A DNA stretch of 64,000 nucleotides from NCBI GenBank assembly GCA_001695595.3, contig MBPM02000066.1, positions 1 to 64,000 on the forward strand, read 5' to 3'. Shown piece after piece: positions 20,901 to 32,909 of the stretch. Position numbers and translations under genes: made by a program. The notes below the pieces were generated by a model. It did no database searches. It worked only from the letters and a program-made list of their open reading frames with translations, and was not told the DNA's origin. Source of the DNA: Plasmopara viticola (taxonomy: Eukaryota > Oomycota > Peronosporomycetes > Peronosporales > Peronosporaceae). Positions within the stretch are counted from its first letter, which is position 1. The number at the start of each line of letters is the position of its first letter.

Positions 20901-22430
20901 TGACTTATTACCTTTAAAGCGATTATGAATGAATATGAAGTCCGCCTTAAGGTTGTTGTGGCCAAATGAACTTTTAGACCAGACAGATAGTCATCGCTGA
21001 AGCTTATGGTCCTTGTGTCATCATTAAGGTTGCCTCTGGGGTCATTTTAGTCCTGAAGTACGTACACGACCCTCTTTGCGATCAGATATCAGGTAGCTTC
21101 TTGGATATACACTGGTTCCCCAGTATGCTGTTAAGCAAATTGATTTTTTACTTAAAATGGGTTTGTGGAGGAGCCCTCGTTTTGCTGAGCGCAGAAAGTT
21201 GGTGATGAGTGCAAAACCTTTGACACCCTTTTCACCATGTCATCCTTTGCCTACTAAGCAAAAATGGCATCAGTAAGCCTTCACTGGTCTTGTGGAAGTG
21301 GACTTCGTCTATCAAGTGAGACTATCGATAGTGGACTCCATCTAAGTATACTTTTAACAGAGACTGGACATCATTAAGAACCTCTGAGCCTATGTGCAGC
21401 GAACGCTGTCTATAAAAGGCGTCTTTATCCTTAACAAAGACTGTACAAAAATTCACTTCATTGCTTCAATTTAATGCCTTAAACATTTATTACCGCATAA
21501 GGCGCATACCATTCAAACTTTAAGCAGTTTTTTTTTGGTATCTTGTATCAAGCGGCACATACTGCTTTGACAGTATTTACACTGATGCAACACAAAGAAA
21601 AATTGTGCCTACTACCTACACAGATTTACCAAAAACAATGCAATACATCCTACCAGTGACGAGGCTCTTTAAAGTCAAATTCCTTGTATTACGCGATATT
21701 TGAAAGTCACCCAAAAAAGCGATGCAGCATTCAAGTCTGCCCAAAAATTGCTAACAGAGTTCTGAAATGGCGCTTTGTCAACAAGTCATCAGACCTTCTT
21801 CTTTATCCAAAAATGAAACTCAAGCCGCATGCGAATATTGTCTTAACAATTGTATTTCGACCTTGACAAGTGTCATACTTCGATATCCGTCGAATGCACT
21901 AAGGCTAAAATGCATTTTCATTAAATCAAAATAACAGCTACAACTCGATTAAGTCGTTGCGACTATATTGATGCATTGCCCTTCACTTTAACGAGCTCAT
22001 AAGCCAACTTGTTAGTGTAGATGGCACTTAACAGATTCATATGACTGCTGATCGGCCCCAGATTTCGTTGACAACCAAACATTTTCAGGTTCATCTCTCT
22101 GAAATTAATTAGACAAACTCTCCCACAGTCGAAACAGGACTTCGATTCTTTGCAAGAACGATTACGCTGTCTCGTTTAATTTCTTACACGACCTTTTACT
22201 CTCCACGCGTGAGCTCACCTAGGCTGTTGATCCACAAATTAATGATAATACTTTCAAGAGTCTTCAAAATTGTCCGCACACTTAATCAAGAATCCAAAAT
22301 CAAGACCTTTTTGCTACAGATGATCGCCAATGCTTCTAAGTTATGGTGCTTCGTGACGCATGTGTCACGAAGATCAAATCTTGAGTAATCTACGACTCCG
22401 TGCGGTTTGCTTTGACCATACCTTAAACTG
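17981..22430. repeat. Mosaic of decayed dispersed repeats, no gene
   Basis: No intact frame over about 75 codons. Three parts resemble DNA elsewhere in the window: 18,060-18,640 with 24,060-24,640 and 56,040-56,300; 19,140-19,620 with 25,510-25,930; and 20,280-21,200 with 56,280-57,200. Examples of shared words are CCGCGGCTTA, AAAGCTATTGGTGTCC vs AAAACTATTGGTGCCC, GAGGCCATGGTA and ACTCGCTTATGA. The family is not identified; a very old retroelement is possible. Confidence 0.55.
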
Positions 22431-22439
22431 GTAATTGAG

Positions 22440-23850
22440 GAATTGTCAATAGTTCCGAATCAGTCGTTAGCATGAAGACTTGAGCCCCGGATATTGTTAT
22501 TCTCACGCAGGACATCATACAATTCACGACTTTATTCGAGTATGTCGCGCTAGAAATATTCATCTACTTCACCAGCTTTAATTGTCGTGTCTAAAGCTCT
22601 TCATGTATCTTGTCAAGTTCTAGTGACTCATTAGCTTTGTGTGTTTTTTTTGTTCTTGAGCCACAATTTTGGTCGATCTCATGCAAGTTTTGCAGCACGA
22701 GTCGACTTTCTCACGTCGAGCTTGGCCACTTCCGCCTCGTGGACGCATTAAAATCTTCCAAGCGAAAGGTGAGGAAAGCGAGCACGTCTTTTTGATACAT
22801 AAAGTTAATTTAATTACATTTTCATGCAGAGTTGTTAAACTTGGCAAATATCGGACATGATCCTTCGTTCCTACAGTTTCAAATGTTCGCAGAATAGGTC
22901 GCCATTTTTATATAAATTTAGTACGCGCTCGAAGTCGCTTTTCGTCGATTTGTCTTGATAGAAGTGAGCCGCTTGGCAACATTCTGATAGATAATCAAAA
23001 TATTTTAGCAGTGTCCAAACAGCATGTCTTGTAATTGCTCGGCACTAACAAAGGTTTGCAAATCTTTGTTTATGAAATACACAGCTAGTCGATGTCGTTC
23101 AGCAGAAGCGAGATTGGTTCAAGATCTGGGTGACGCTTGGTGTACATGCCTCAGAGCTTACCCACTAGTTCGACGCACGGACATGGCTCGAAGTTAAGAA
23201 ATTGAAGCTGTGTCTTTAGTTGGTGTTATCGGTTTAGCTGCTTAATCGTCATCGTCGCCATGACAAACAAGCAGTGAAAGCGGTGTGCAAATGCAACTAT
23301 TTCGTCGGGCTTTTTTAATTAAAATCGCGATTTGACGAGTTAAATTCGCAAAGTCTGGCCCGGCTCTCAAATCGTTCCTTCGAGGTCATCAATAGACAAT
23401 GTAAGCTTCTTACGAACCAAAGTGTTAAGGTACACGCCGTTCTTCGCCACCACTAAAGCAAAAGTGTGTTTCTTCTCTCTGTCCGCAAAAGAAGGTCATC
23501 ACATGTCATCATAGGATTAACTTCATTCCAAATCCGCATGACGTCCAATTCTGGTGTTGCCTCAACGACAAGTGTGATCACAAGAGAAGTAATCTTTTTG
23601 GAAAAGGTAAGGACTTTAAATGATGCTTGCTATATTTATCACAAAATCTGGCACAACTGGAGTTGATTTGCAAGCTGATGACCAATGGTGAAGTTTTCGG
23701 TTCCCTTTGATCAATCAAAAGAAACAGCCTAACAGATTTTGCGAGCCCTTTTTTCGCTCACTCAGTGGATAAATTGCTCTCGACTTTAACAAGCTCGGCA
23801 GCAGCGAATTCGTCCGGAACTAATTTGGCTGACACGAAATACTCTGGTGG
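22440..23850 (-). pseudogene. LWY effector relic 2
   Basis: Matches copy B on the same strand from about 46,190 to 47,660, in order. Anchors are CGCAGGACATCATACAATTC, ATGTATCTTGTCAAGTTCTA, AACAGCATGTCTTGTAATTG, GTCATCAATAGACAATGTAAG and AACAAGCTCGGCAGCAGCGA. Full of stops and indels. It ends at about 23,845, just after the codons for the AKLVPHTLASAELVE block, where an unrelated sequence shared with relics 5, 6 and 7 begins. Confidence 0.85.
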
Positions 23851-24059
23851 ATTAAGGTCAAAAACAAGTATCCGAGTTTTGGCCCAACGTAAGAGAGTTT
23901 TAACGCCACTCGCTCCTGATTATCTATGGTCAAGGCCAATGAGCGGCTTTCTATCGATGTGATAACAGTGATCGGTGCACACTGTTCACAAATTGTAGCT
24001 ACGTAATAGAAACATACTGTCTAAGCGTGACGGACACTGATGCAAGACACGTAAGCTTA

Positions 24060-24640
24060 GTCGATTGACGGCCAACATATATGTTACCTATAAATACTCA
24101 TCAGAGTCGATAAAATTGAGCCTTACAGCGACTAGGATCTGTACTTAAGTCAGGATATCAAAGCCTTAGTACCATCTACTATAAATACAGTGGTTAACGT
24201 CCGTGAGCTTAGAGTATAATATTATCCTTTCGTAAATGAAAGATTGTGACATGTTTCTGCTTCGAAATGATTCGTTGGGACCGCAATCACTGAACATGAG
24301 AATGATGTCTTCTTAATTTGTCCCAATGTGCGGCATTTTTGCCGCGGCTTACTTACGAAGCGCTCGTCGCTTCTAATTCCTGATCGCACCGGCTGTTAAC
24401 CCGTCGTGACGGAACGGCTGCTAAATATTCTTAGAAGAAGAACACTCTACAGAAAACTATTGGTGCCCGTGAAATCGTTTCTGCTTCTCAGCACACTTAG
24501 CATAGAAGAAACATTCCTTTGGTGGTCAAGATTTCAACATCCTTTATGCGTAAAAGCAGCTTCTGGGCTATTTAACGTGCTCGATTGAGAATTCTTATGG
24601 AGTCGACTCTAGCGATGAGGCAACGGCTGCTTTCAGACAA
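24060..24640. repeat. Decayed dispersed repeat (partner of 18,060-18,640)
   Basis: Shared words in the same order as in 18,060-18,640: GCCGCGGCTTA, GAAGCGCTC, ACTATTGGTGCCCGTGAAA, with an upstream GTTAACGTCCGTGAGC...TAGAGTATAAT also found at 56,225-56,250. No coding capacity recognised. Confidence 0.5.
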
Positions 24641-24739
24641 ACCAGGATCGCGAAAAAAAGATAGAATTTATAAGCTGTGTGATCCATGAGCTGTGTAGAC
24701 GGACAGCTTAATTAAGAAATAGTGTGCTCGCTCTTCGGA

Positions 24740-25480
24740 CTTTTTCTTGATAGGTGACACTGCGTCCTTGGTGCTTGGAGCAGCAGAATCCGACAAAAAA
24801 ATCGAGTCTCGCTGTAAAGTTTGATCGAGTTCAATCAAAGCTCTTAGTCAAACACTAGAGAAGCCCGCACAAAGTTCTTCAGTCGCTTAGGCTCGACAAA
24901 TCGCACATATGGCTTTCGCCACAACTGTATATTTGTAGAGTTGATTGATCAATTTAGCGCATAATCGAGTGCGGTATTAGAAGCTGGATGATGTCTTGCG
25001 TGAGCCAGACAAAGCTGTTGCTGGAGCCATTGTAGATCGACTGGATTTAGCCGTATAGCAAATTTTATATAGGTGCTCAAGGTTTGGTAAGCTGCTGGAA
25101 ACAAACTGAAAAAAGCGTTGTATTTTTGGGGCATAATCTTTGTGACACGCGTCATAAGAATTCTTAATTTAAAGTTATAGGCGATCGACCAAAAAAACAA
25201 TTGCAAAAGCGCGTTCTTATGTGTATACAAATTCTAGACATGAAAGACGATCTGATTGATCTAGTTAGGGGTATAGCCCTCGGTCTTGAAGCAGATGAAG
25301 TACATCAAGTAAATTTACAGAGGAATTATTTTACTTTGCTTACTTGCTAATATTTGCTGGATTTGATCAACGAAACGGTCATACTGCTATTCACCATCTG
25401 CACTTGAAAGAGTTAGAAAAACGCAAGGTCAACGACGATACTCGATCGATTTAATCTTCGCACCCGTTGCTTTTCCTTTC
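24740..25480 (+). pseudogene. LWY effector relic 3
   Basis: Anchors to copy A: TGCGTCCTTGGTGCTTGGAG (vs 7,460), TCGCTGTAAAGTTTGA (vs 7,510), GAAGCCCGCACAAAGTTCTT (vs 7,561), GATGATGTCTTGCGTGAGCC (vs 7,690), GCTGCTGGAAACAAACTGAA (vs 7,810) and TGATTGATCTAGTTAGG (vs 8,064). Stops in all frames. Confidence 0.85.
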
Positions 25481-25509
25481 CTATTTAGTCGACTTTTCTA
25501 GAAGTCATT

Positions 25510-25930
25510 GTATTGTTCTTGTAAAAAAGGCGTCCCGAACTCGAGGTCAGAAAAAGACATTTTCAAAGACTTATCTCTATAGCATATGTGCTTTCAAATG
25601 CTTGCAAGTTCATGCGTTCCTCAAATATGGAAGAGTGTAAACTTCCTGTAGACAAGAATCGCATTGGTGTGTGCAAACATGGTCATAGAAAGCATATTAG
25701 CCCTGAATTTGTACTTTAGCTCATGTTCTCGGCAGTGTGATCCTACGCATCGTTTGTTAAGGTGGTTCGCCAAATGAAGTATTCACAGCTGTCGAAATGT
25801 GGAACGGGCGCTTGCCAAATCGCACCATTAGAGCGCGAATCTTATTCGACACTACCGTATCGAGGAGGCCATGGTAATCAAGCACCGTGTCTATAATTAG
25901 CTTTGCTTATTGTTCTTTATCTACACTGGC
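25510..25930. repeat. Decayed dispersed repeat (partner of 19,140-19,620)
   Basis: Shares with 19,140-19,620 the order AAAAAAGG.GTC, CGAGGTC/CGAGATC, TAAGCATTTGTG/AGCATATGTG, GGAATAGCGC/GGAACGGGCG, GCCAAAT.GCA and GAGGCCATGGTA.  Non-coding. Confidence 0.5.
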
Positions 25931-25999
25931 TGTAATTAGTGTCAAAAGCTTTACTCCGCTTTACACCCGCGTTGTCTTTAAGAGATAACATTTGTAAAT

Positions 26000-26690
26000 G
26001 CTCCAAGCTATTATCATGATACGGCTCGTATACGATAGCGCAAAAACATAGCTTGGCATCCTCCCAGCGTCGAAGGCAGCCTTGTCATTAGTAGTTGGAT
26101 CATATTAGTTGCTTATAATTTTAACGACCTTTGCAATTGCCATTACAAGCAGTGAATATATAAGCAAGCTCAACTGCTCCGTTAATTGTTTTTGAATCAA
26201 ATCGCAAAAGAGAAAAAAAGCAGAAAGATCTGATACAGCTTTCAAGATGTAGTCTCCTAAGCCTTTGAAAAACAATAAAAGCTTCTTACAATAGTGTGTA
26301 ACACTCGCTGTACTTTGCCGAAATTAAGAAAAATGTGTGTGTACTTTTTCCTTGTCCGGAATAATTCGCACAAAATGATCATCACATTTCATCACACGGT
26401 TAAACAAGTCCCGTAGCTGTATGACGTCAAGACGTTGGCTTTATCCAGAAAAGTGCAGTTTAACGACGAGCGGTTTCGGCTCAGCGTCAAATAGGTAAGT
26501 AGTTAAGACCCTACATGAAGCTGGATGTGCATGTCGAAAATCTTGGCACGATTGGAGTAGAACCTAAACATTTTACGTCGTTAAAAACAGCATAACGGCC
26601 TCTTCCAGCGTTTCTTTTTTGCTAGCCAACTTCATAACTGTTTGAGTTTAATAAGCTCGGTCGAAACAAGTTAAGTTTACTCGATACATA
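26000..26690 (-). pseudogene. LWY effector relic 4
   Basis: Follows copy B from about 46,930 to 47,640. Anchors are CGCAAAAACATAGCTTGGCA, CATTACAAGCAGTGA, AGCAAGCTCAACTGCTCCGT, ATGATCATCACATTTCATCA, AACAAGTCCCGTAGC and AATAAGCTCGGTCGAAACAA. It stops at the same place in the gene as relic 2. Confidence 0.8.
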
Positions 26691-26739
26691 ATCTATAGAC
26701 TGGCTTTCAAAGTAAACAAGTACAGACGCCATGTGTCCC

Positions 26740-27620
26740 AATCTGCTGCGCAGTAAAATGCAATGATGAAAGAGGCGGATGACGTCGTGCATGAGCAAAA
26801 TAAAACTTTGGCTTGAACCCTTGCGCAATCGGCATATTCGGTTTTGGTTTAGTAAAAGAGTGAGCTCTTAGAGAGCTGTGAAAGGTTATTTCAGCTGTTG
26901 GTGGCAAAATTATTGTAATTTCCTAATTAACTAGAGCTAAATTTTTGTGATGCACACGTCAAAAACGCGCCATGACTATTAAGCAGGAGCGATTATCCGC
27001 AGAAAAAAATCCATTTCGAAAGCTGGTCCCAGTGTGTTGACATTAATTGAAGATCTAAAAAGCAGTAGCATAAGTTCTTTGAACCAAAGCCTTGGCGAGC
27101 TTACGTGTGAAGCCGATCAAGTTAATGGATGGACAAGTCAGACAGCGAAAAATTCATAGTACAGGGTCTAGATTTATTTGACTGTAGAAGAAGGTTGTCC
27201 ATTTGCAATATGGGAAAAGAACTTTGAAATTTTTTGTCTCCATTGTTCTTGAAGCTGGTCGGCGATAAGATGACTTTGCTGAGAGGCAATTACATCCGGT
27301 AAGCTCGGCTCAGATCACATTGAGGCGGAGGATAATGCTGAATCGGTGCCATTTTTTTTACGGACCATTTTGACCTTTTACTCTCACAAATTGATATTTT
27401 AAAAAAATTTGGTGAAGCCTCTGATATAATTTGCCGATGGGTATCAAATTGCGAGACTTGTCAAATAATGTACATTACGCCTCGGGGTCGCTATGATAAA
27501 ACTTATCAAAGCAACATCTGCGTGCGACAATGCCTTCTTGGTCTGAATAAAGAAATCGACTGACGGCGTCTTTGCTGAATTTCTGTGAGCACAAGCCACA
27601 TCCCCCATCATTTTGCTTTT
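26740..27620 (+). pseudogene. LWY effector relic 5
   Basis: Divergent neighbour of relic 4. Anchors: GACGTCGTGCATGAGCAAAAT (vs 7,690), GCTGTTGGTGGCAAAATTAT (vs GCTGGAAGCAAACC), GAAAGCTGGTCCCAGTGTGTTGACA (vs 7,940), CTTGGCGAGCTTACGTGTGA (vs 8,008) and GGTCGGCGATAAGATGACTTTGCTGAGAG (vs 8,178); the longer words are quoted only as landmarks. A C-terminal extension follows to about 27,620, with GATGGGTATCAAATT and TGTGAGCACAAGC. Confidence 0.8.
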
Positions 27621-27699
27621 AGAATTTTGAAGACTGCAAAGTACACAAATTCTTCCAATTTCAGAGAACCAAGTCGTTATGATACTTCTTTTCACCGTT

Positions 27700-29160
27700 T
27701 TTAGAAAATTGTGTAGGTTGTAGAAACGTTGGTTATTTAATATAGCAAGATTTTAGTGTAACACAAGTGTACATTTCTCTAATATGATTCAGAGATAGGA
27801 ATTATATGTTCTATCATTTTATATGATATGTGCTATATACTGTTATCAGTCCTTTAGTCGATAGTGGCGATGTTTATGTGATCAAGAAATTGGATGCGAA
27901 GCGACTCACCCATGATCAAGAGTGCATGGCGTAAGTGTTTTTTAACATAAAAAAAGGCCGCGCCAAAAGCTGTACGCGTATCCTTAAATCGCTTAATTGA
28001 GTGCAAAAAACGTTGAATACCTTGCTTAACGCGAGCGCATCGATAATTCCCGCGCGTCGACCCGAAAATGGGGCCAGCTAAATTAGGTAAACTAATTTTT
28101 ATAAAACAAGCAGTGGAACAAATTTAAGTCTGATACGACTGCGCTTCTTTCTTCAGAACCTGGATTTGGAATTTGATAAAAACGATCGTGCAATATCGTT
28201 TCTTGTCCCTATAATAGAAAATATGATTTGATCCTGACATGCCTTGACTGGTGAAACACGGACCACGGCTCGATTGGCGGGGCAAGACCATAGGTGCTAG
28301 CACCTTAATCCTGTGCATCAGTGCTTGCCGAGTTTTGCTTATATTCTTGTTATGCGTACGGCCCATTTGAAAGTAAGTCTGAGAAACACGACCGAGAAAT
28401 GAAGGAATATCAAAGGCATTCAAAGCTCCATAAAGACTGGCCCTGCGGCGTGTTTGAACGCTTATTAAAGGTTTTGTGTTTTTTTAAAAGCAACGCGTAT
28501 TAAAGACGCTGGAGATTATGCGCGAAATGTAGGCAACATACTTTCACAGGTGGGTAATACAGAGCTGCCACAAGGTCAACAATATTCTGCAAGTAAATAT
28601 AAAAGTTTACATGACAATTTGAGTACGATAACTCCACAGAAGCGTGGGTAGCGTAATTCCAGGAGCGAGTAATACAGCTTGACTAGCCACAGCGGTCCAC
28701 AGGTGGGTAAAAACACATTAATAGCAGCAGACGTAGCTGAGCTTGAAGAAAGTGAGATACGATACGACTTCGATCTATGGGTGTCATGAACGACCGCATT
28801 GGTTGACTAAGAGACTATATTAACGCGATTATTTTCGAGTTGAACGCGTCCTGTGTCACGGCAACTACGCTCTAATTGGTGGCACTGCGTAAGGTGTCAG
28901 CGTTACTCAAGATAGAATACTACGGAACTAATAATTTCTTGGCATGATTCTGAAGCGAGCATTTTAAAATTAGAGTTTAATAGTGGCTCCATTTTTGTAG
29001 ACATTATGTATACAGCGTTTTGACCTAAACAAAGGAGATTTCCAAACATCTAGTACAATACGTATCAATGGTATGCTTAGATAGTCCACCATCAAGTTTC
29101 AACTGAATAATTAAACTGGAGACGAAATTGACCTCGTATCAGGATTTTCAGCTATTTCAT
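27700..29160. repeat. Decayed dispersed repeat (partner of 57,290-58,740)
   Basis: Matches 57,290-58,740 in the same order and orientation: TGATACGACT, TTCTTGTCCCTATAATAGAAA vs CCTTGTCCCTGAAATAGAAA, GGCTCGATTG, CCATAGGTGCT vs CCATAGGCGCT, CAAAAGACGCTAAAG vs TATTAAAGACGCTGGAG, CAGGTGGGTA, and CCACCATCAAG vs CCACCATCAAA. Identity is low, so the copies are old. A GGCCGCGCCAAAAGCTG word near 27,956 is shared with the DNA upstream of LWY relics 6 and 8. Confidence 0.6.
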
Positions 29161-29164
29161 AGTA

Positions 29165-29536
29165 AGTCATAAAGTCGATTATGTACAAATGGGTATATAC
29201 TATTTACAATAATCGTCACTCAACCTTTTCGTTTGCCCGAATCACACTGTCGATACCTTCTTGTAATGATGTCGACCTATCATCGCATAACACAAACAAA
29301 GACGTGCAAAACTTGCAAGACATGATATTCACACTGATACGAAAATCAAATGGATAGTCTTCCTAGCCAAAATAAAGGAAATAGTGATTTTCAACGCATA
29401 CAAACGGTGGGCGAAGATGACGGATTTTTTTACGTTAAAGAGAATAGAAATTTTTGAGAAAATATTTTGTCTCAAATTTCACATCAAAATACAGACTTGT
29501 GTGGATGTTAAATAAAAAAATCTCTCTTTGTCAAAC
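29165..29536. other. Stretch without a recognised feature
   Basis: AT-rich DNA without a gene or repeat that I can support. Confidence 0.4.
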
Positions 29537-29640
29537 GGACGTGCTTGCTATATTTGGCACCCTTTGCTCAAAAGGTGAAAGTGCTTGATGCGACCAAGCT
29601 CGACAAGAAATACTCAATCCTTGCTTTAAAAGTAAGGCCG
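29537..29640 (+). pseudogene. Small LWY effector relic on the + strand
   Basis: About 100 bp matching copy A 7,422-7,520: CGTGCTTGCTATATTTGGCA, CTCAAAAGGTGA, GTGCTTGATGCGACCAAG and GACAAGAAATACTCAATCCT. It abuts the minus-strand relic at 29,655. Confidence 0.7.
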
Positions 29641-29654
29641 CCACTTTTGTCTAC

Positions 29655-30625
29655 CTATTAAGCGACTTCGAGTGTCGCTTTATAGTCTTTTTGTTTTCAG
29701 AAAATATGAGCCGCAAAACGACATCGCCATGTCATCATTCAATCGTAACAGGCTCGTGGACGATAAATTTCAACTGCAAAACTCAATATAAGTTTGTGCA
29801 TCTTTGTTTGTGCTTTAAAGGTGAGCCGACGTAGGCGTCAGAAGAAAGATTGAAGCATGCAAAGAGCTTAGATAATGCGGGTTGTAAAAGCCGCAAATTG
29901 TAAACATAACAAGACGTTATAAATTAGCGCAAAGACATGGCTCGGCGTTCTTGCAGCATCCAACAAAGCTAATCTTTATGAAACGTGGCTTTGTCTTTCG
30001 TAGTTGGGATCAAATCAGCTGCTTCAATCATTATCGACCACTACATTTGCCATTACAAGCATTGAGTGCGGCAAGCAAGCTCAAATGCTCCGTCTAGTTG
30101 TGTCACTAAAGTTGCAGTTTTAAGAGGTACAAACAGCAAGCTCTGAGTCGACTATGAAAACTTGTTTATAGAGTCACCAGTTGATAATTTAAGCTCCTTA
30201 TGTATGAGTGTGCCACAGTCGCTGTGCTTTACCAACACTGCATTTTCTCTTCTTGTTCAAATTAAGCCGCATTGAACGATCATCACGTATCATTACACAG
30301 TTGAAGCAGTCCCGAAACATCATGGCATAGAGTCGTTTGGCGTCGTACAGACTTTCTGGTTTTGCGTCAACGGCAAGTGGGACCGACTCAACGTGAAACA
30401 AGTAATTTTTTAGCGTCGTGATCGCGAAAACTTAAGACCATCAATAATGTTTGCTATAATTCTCAGAGACGATGACGTAAATGAAGATGTAACGCAAGCA
30501 TGAAGAGCCAATATATAAAAGCCCGACGATTCCTTCCAGAGATATTTTCTTTTTCACTCAGTGCTGCTGCTAACAAGCTTGGCAGAAGCAAGAGTGTTCG
30601 TTACGAACTTGGCTATTACAAACTC
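29655..30625 (-). pseudogene. LWY effector relic 6
   Basis: Follows copy B from about 46,640 to 47,660: GAGCCGCAAAACGACATCGC, GCCGACGTAGGCGTC, CAAAGACATGGCTCGGCGTT, AACGATCATCACGTATCATTA, AGTCCCGAAACATCATGGCA, AAACAAGTAATTTTTTAGCG and CTTGGCAGAAGCAAGAGTGT. It ends at the same codon block as relics 2 and 4 and continues into TTTTGGCTCGGCCTGACATG, which is duplicated at 31,082. Confidence 0.85.
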
Positions 30626-30627
30626 TC

Positions 30628-30880
30628 TGGTAAAGCGACTTCAACGGTTAGCCTCTAACTTTTGGCTCGGCCTGACATGTAAGAGAATGCGAATATCACG
30701 GGTTATTGCTCTTCTGTGGCCAAAATTAAATAAGGCGGATTAGTATTATTTTTATTTGTCAGATTACAATCGTCCCAATGACCTCAATAGCTAATGACAA
30801 TTTATGGCACATATCATTCTAGATTACAGCATGTAAAATCTCTATGTCTGGATCCTCAAAGTATGGATAAAAACGTTTTG
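30628..30880. repeat. Local duplication, copy 1 (partner 31,045-31,300)
   Basis: Shares AAGCGACTTCAACGGTTAGC, CTAACTTTTGGCTCGGCCT, ACATGTAAGAG and a TTACAAT.GTCC segment with 31,045-31,300. It is attached to the broken 5' end of relic 6; copy 2 has no effector sequence next to it. Confidence 0.75.
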
Positions 30881-31044
30881 CTGTGACCTAGGAGTTTCTC
30901 CATGGTATGTCCGTTGAGGACCTTACGCTTATTAAAATAAATCGATCGCCGATACGTACAAGCATTATTTGTGCTACTTTGTGACTGCACAAAGCCTCAG
31001 ATGTCAAAAGAGCCATCGTTTACTTAATCATGACTCTAAAGCTA

Positions 31045-31300
31045 TCGACGGTGAAGCGACTTCAACAGTGAGTATCTAACTTTTGGCTCGGCCTTACATG
31101 TAAGAGGGTGCGAACGCCACGGGCTACTGATCTTCTGCGGCAAAGTTGATGAAACGTCTTTGTATTGCTTTTCATTAGTCAAATTACAATTGTCCTTATG
31201 ATAGTGGCGATGTATTGCACATGTCAATCACAAATCTGAGCCCGAAAAGTTTTTATGGCTAAATCTTCAAGTGATAGACACACACTGTTTGGACACAATG
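31045..31300. repeat. Local duplication, copy 2
   Basis: See 30,628-30,880. It reads AAGCGACTTCAACAGTGAGT and TTTTGGCTCGGCCTTACATG. Confidence 0.75.
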
Positions 31301-31499
31301 TCATTAGTACTAAACAAAAGTTCGTGCTTGATCGATGACTAAATTTACTCCTACCTACATAATCGTAGTAGAGCGATAAAATGGAGGCTAAAGATGGCTT
31401 AAAGTTTTATACTCGGCAAGATAAGAAGCTCTACCAGAAGATGATGTGAGATCTGGGCCACACCAGACTGTGCTAGAAATTAAAAGCAAAGGTGCCTTT
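31301..31499. other. Stretch without a recognised feature
   Basis: No gene or repeat that I can support. Confidence 0.4.
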
Positions 31500-32840
31500 A
31501 TAACAGGTCATCAATCGACCTGATTTTCTTTATTGCTGCATGCACATAAGTTGTTTTTTATCGTCGTGACTTCAAGGTGAAGAACATATTTTTCCGAAAG
31601 TTCCACAACCCAATACCCATCAAACAAAATATTAAATAGTAACAACGTTATTGCCACAAACATAACAACTTTGTCAAAGCAAAAAGTCGAACAAGTCTGT
31701 TCGCAAAACTGCATCGATTTAGCACTGTCCTACGTTCTAGTTAGAGTTCAAGCTCTTGTCTCTTCATACAATAAAATCATGGCCGCTAAGCATAGTACAA
31801 AACTTTCCCCATAATTTTATCCAACGACCTTTTTACACAGTCATATAAAGACCTAGCCTATTGTTCGATAAATTAAGGGAGCCGCCAACTTCCACCCAGT
31901 CTGCGAGTTTATAGATTCCCTAACCCCAATACACACCGGTGTTTGGCTACAGTTGCCCAAAAATAAATCTAGGGACTGTAACCTCCAACGCAAATGTTAA
32001 AAATTGCGCATTGCATCGTCATCTCTTACTCTCTGTCTGTATCGATCCCCCCCCGCGGCCAATCTTGATGCCCTGGGTTCTAATGCTGACTGGGAGCACT
32101 TTACGTGGCCACCTGAGGTTACTGCGCAGCAGCTAGAGGAGCTGAAAGCATTGACGAAAGTGAATCACGGGTAATGTCGGTGGTGTCAAGGCACACGCTA
32201 ACACTGTCTGGACGCATATTGGCATTGACTCATGCCTGCGTTAGAATACGAGCTCTTAATAGTCCTCAAATAAATGAGTTTTCCTCTCTCAAACCGATTA
32301 CAGCAGATCGTGCATTCAAATTGAGATGGGGAAAAGTAGATTCGAGCAAAGCTGCCTTTTGTATATTTTGTCACGATAGAGGTATTTATAGCCAATCATC
32401 GTTGTGTATTGGGGTTAAAGGTCCTATATAATCGCAGACTGGGTGGAAGCTAGCGAAAACTGGGTGGAAGTTAGCGGCTCCCTAAATCAAGATGTCTGAC
32501 TTGTTATCCGCACCACTTATATATCTCCAAGCGTAAAATTCTCGAGAGTATCAACAAAAGAATTTATGCAAAAAATTTGATAAACATTAATGCTGTCAAG
32601 ACGTTCCGTGATGAAGAATTTCTGTTTAACTACACTCAATCGTCGCTACAAAGATTTGGCTCCAATAATTAAATTTTCGCTTAGTTTGCTGCTAGCAGCT
32701 GGCCAGTCGTTTTAAAAGTTTTTAAGGAACTCGCTTTTTTCGCTTTTTGACAGACATAAATTTTTAATTTGTCGATCGCACAAGTAACTGTTTTGTCGTG
32801 CTTACAGCTCTATTGCTTCATTAATGTATAACACGCAAAG
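31500..32840 (-). pseudogene. LWY effector relic 7, interrupted by a MITE
   Basis: The left part (31,500-31,876) matches the far C-terminus: AACCCAATACCCATC, GTTCGCAAAACTGCATCGAT, AGCATAGTACAAAACTTTCC and CCCCATAATTTTATCC. The right part (32,483-32,840) matches copy B 45,880-46,240: TTTCGCTTAGTTTGCTGCTA, GCAGCTGGCCAGTCG, AACTGTTTTGTCGTGCTTAC. A 606-bp inverted-repeat element sits between the two parts. Confidence 0.8.
31877..32482. mobile_element. MITE-like element with terminal inverted repeats, Harbinger-type
   Basis: The left end reads GGGAGCCGCCAACTTCCACC and the right end is its reverse complement with one change. The arms extend imperfectly to about 70 bp (CACCCAGTCTGCG vs CGCAGACTGGGTG, and CCCCAATACACA vs TGTATTGGGG). 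TAA stands on both sides (31,874-31,876 and 32,483-32,485). A GGG start and a 3-bp TWA target duplication suggest PIF/Harbinger; this is inference from ends only. The internal frames (for example 32,174-32,431) show no transposase, so it is probably non-autonomous. Confidence 0.8.
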
Positions 32841-32909
32841 AGATTAACGTACATGGAGCGCGTAGCGTTCGTACAATTTTAGCTTTAACACAAAGCACTA
32901 TGCTGAACA

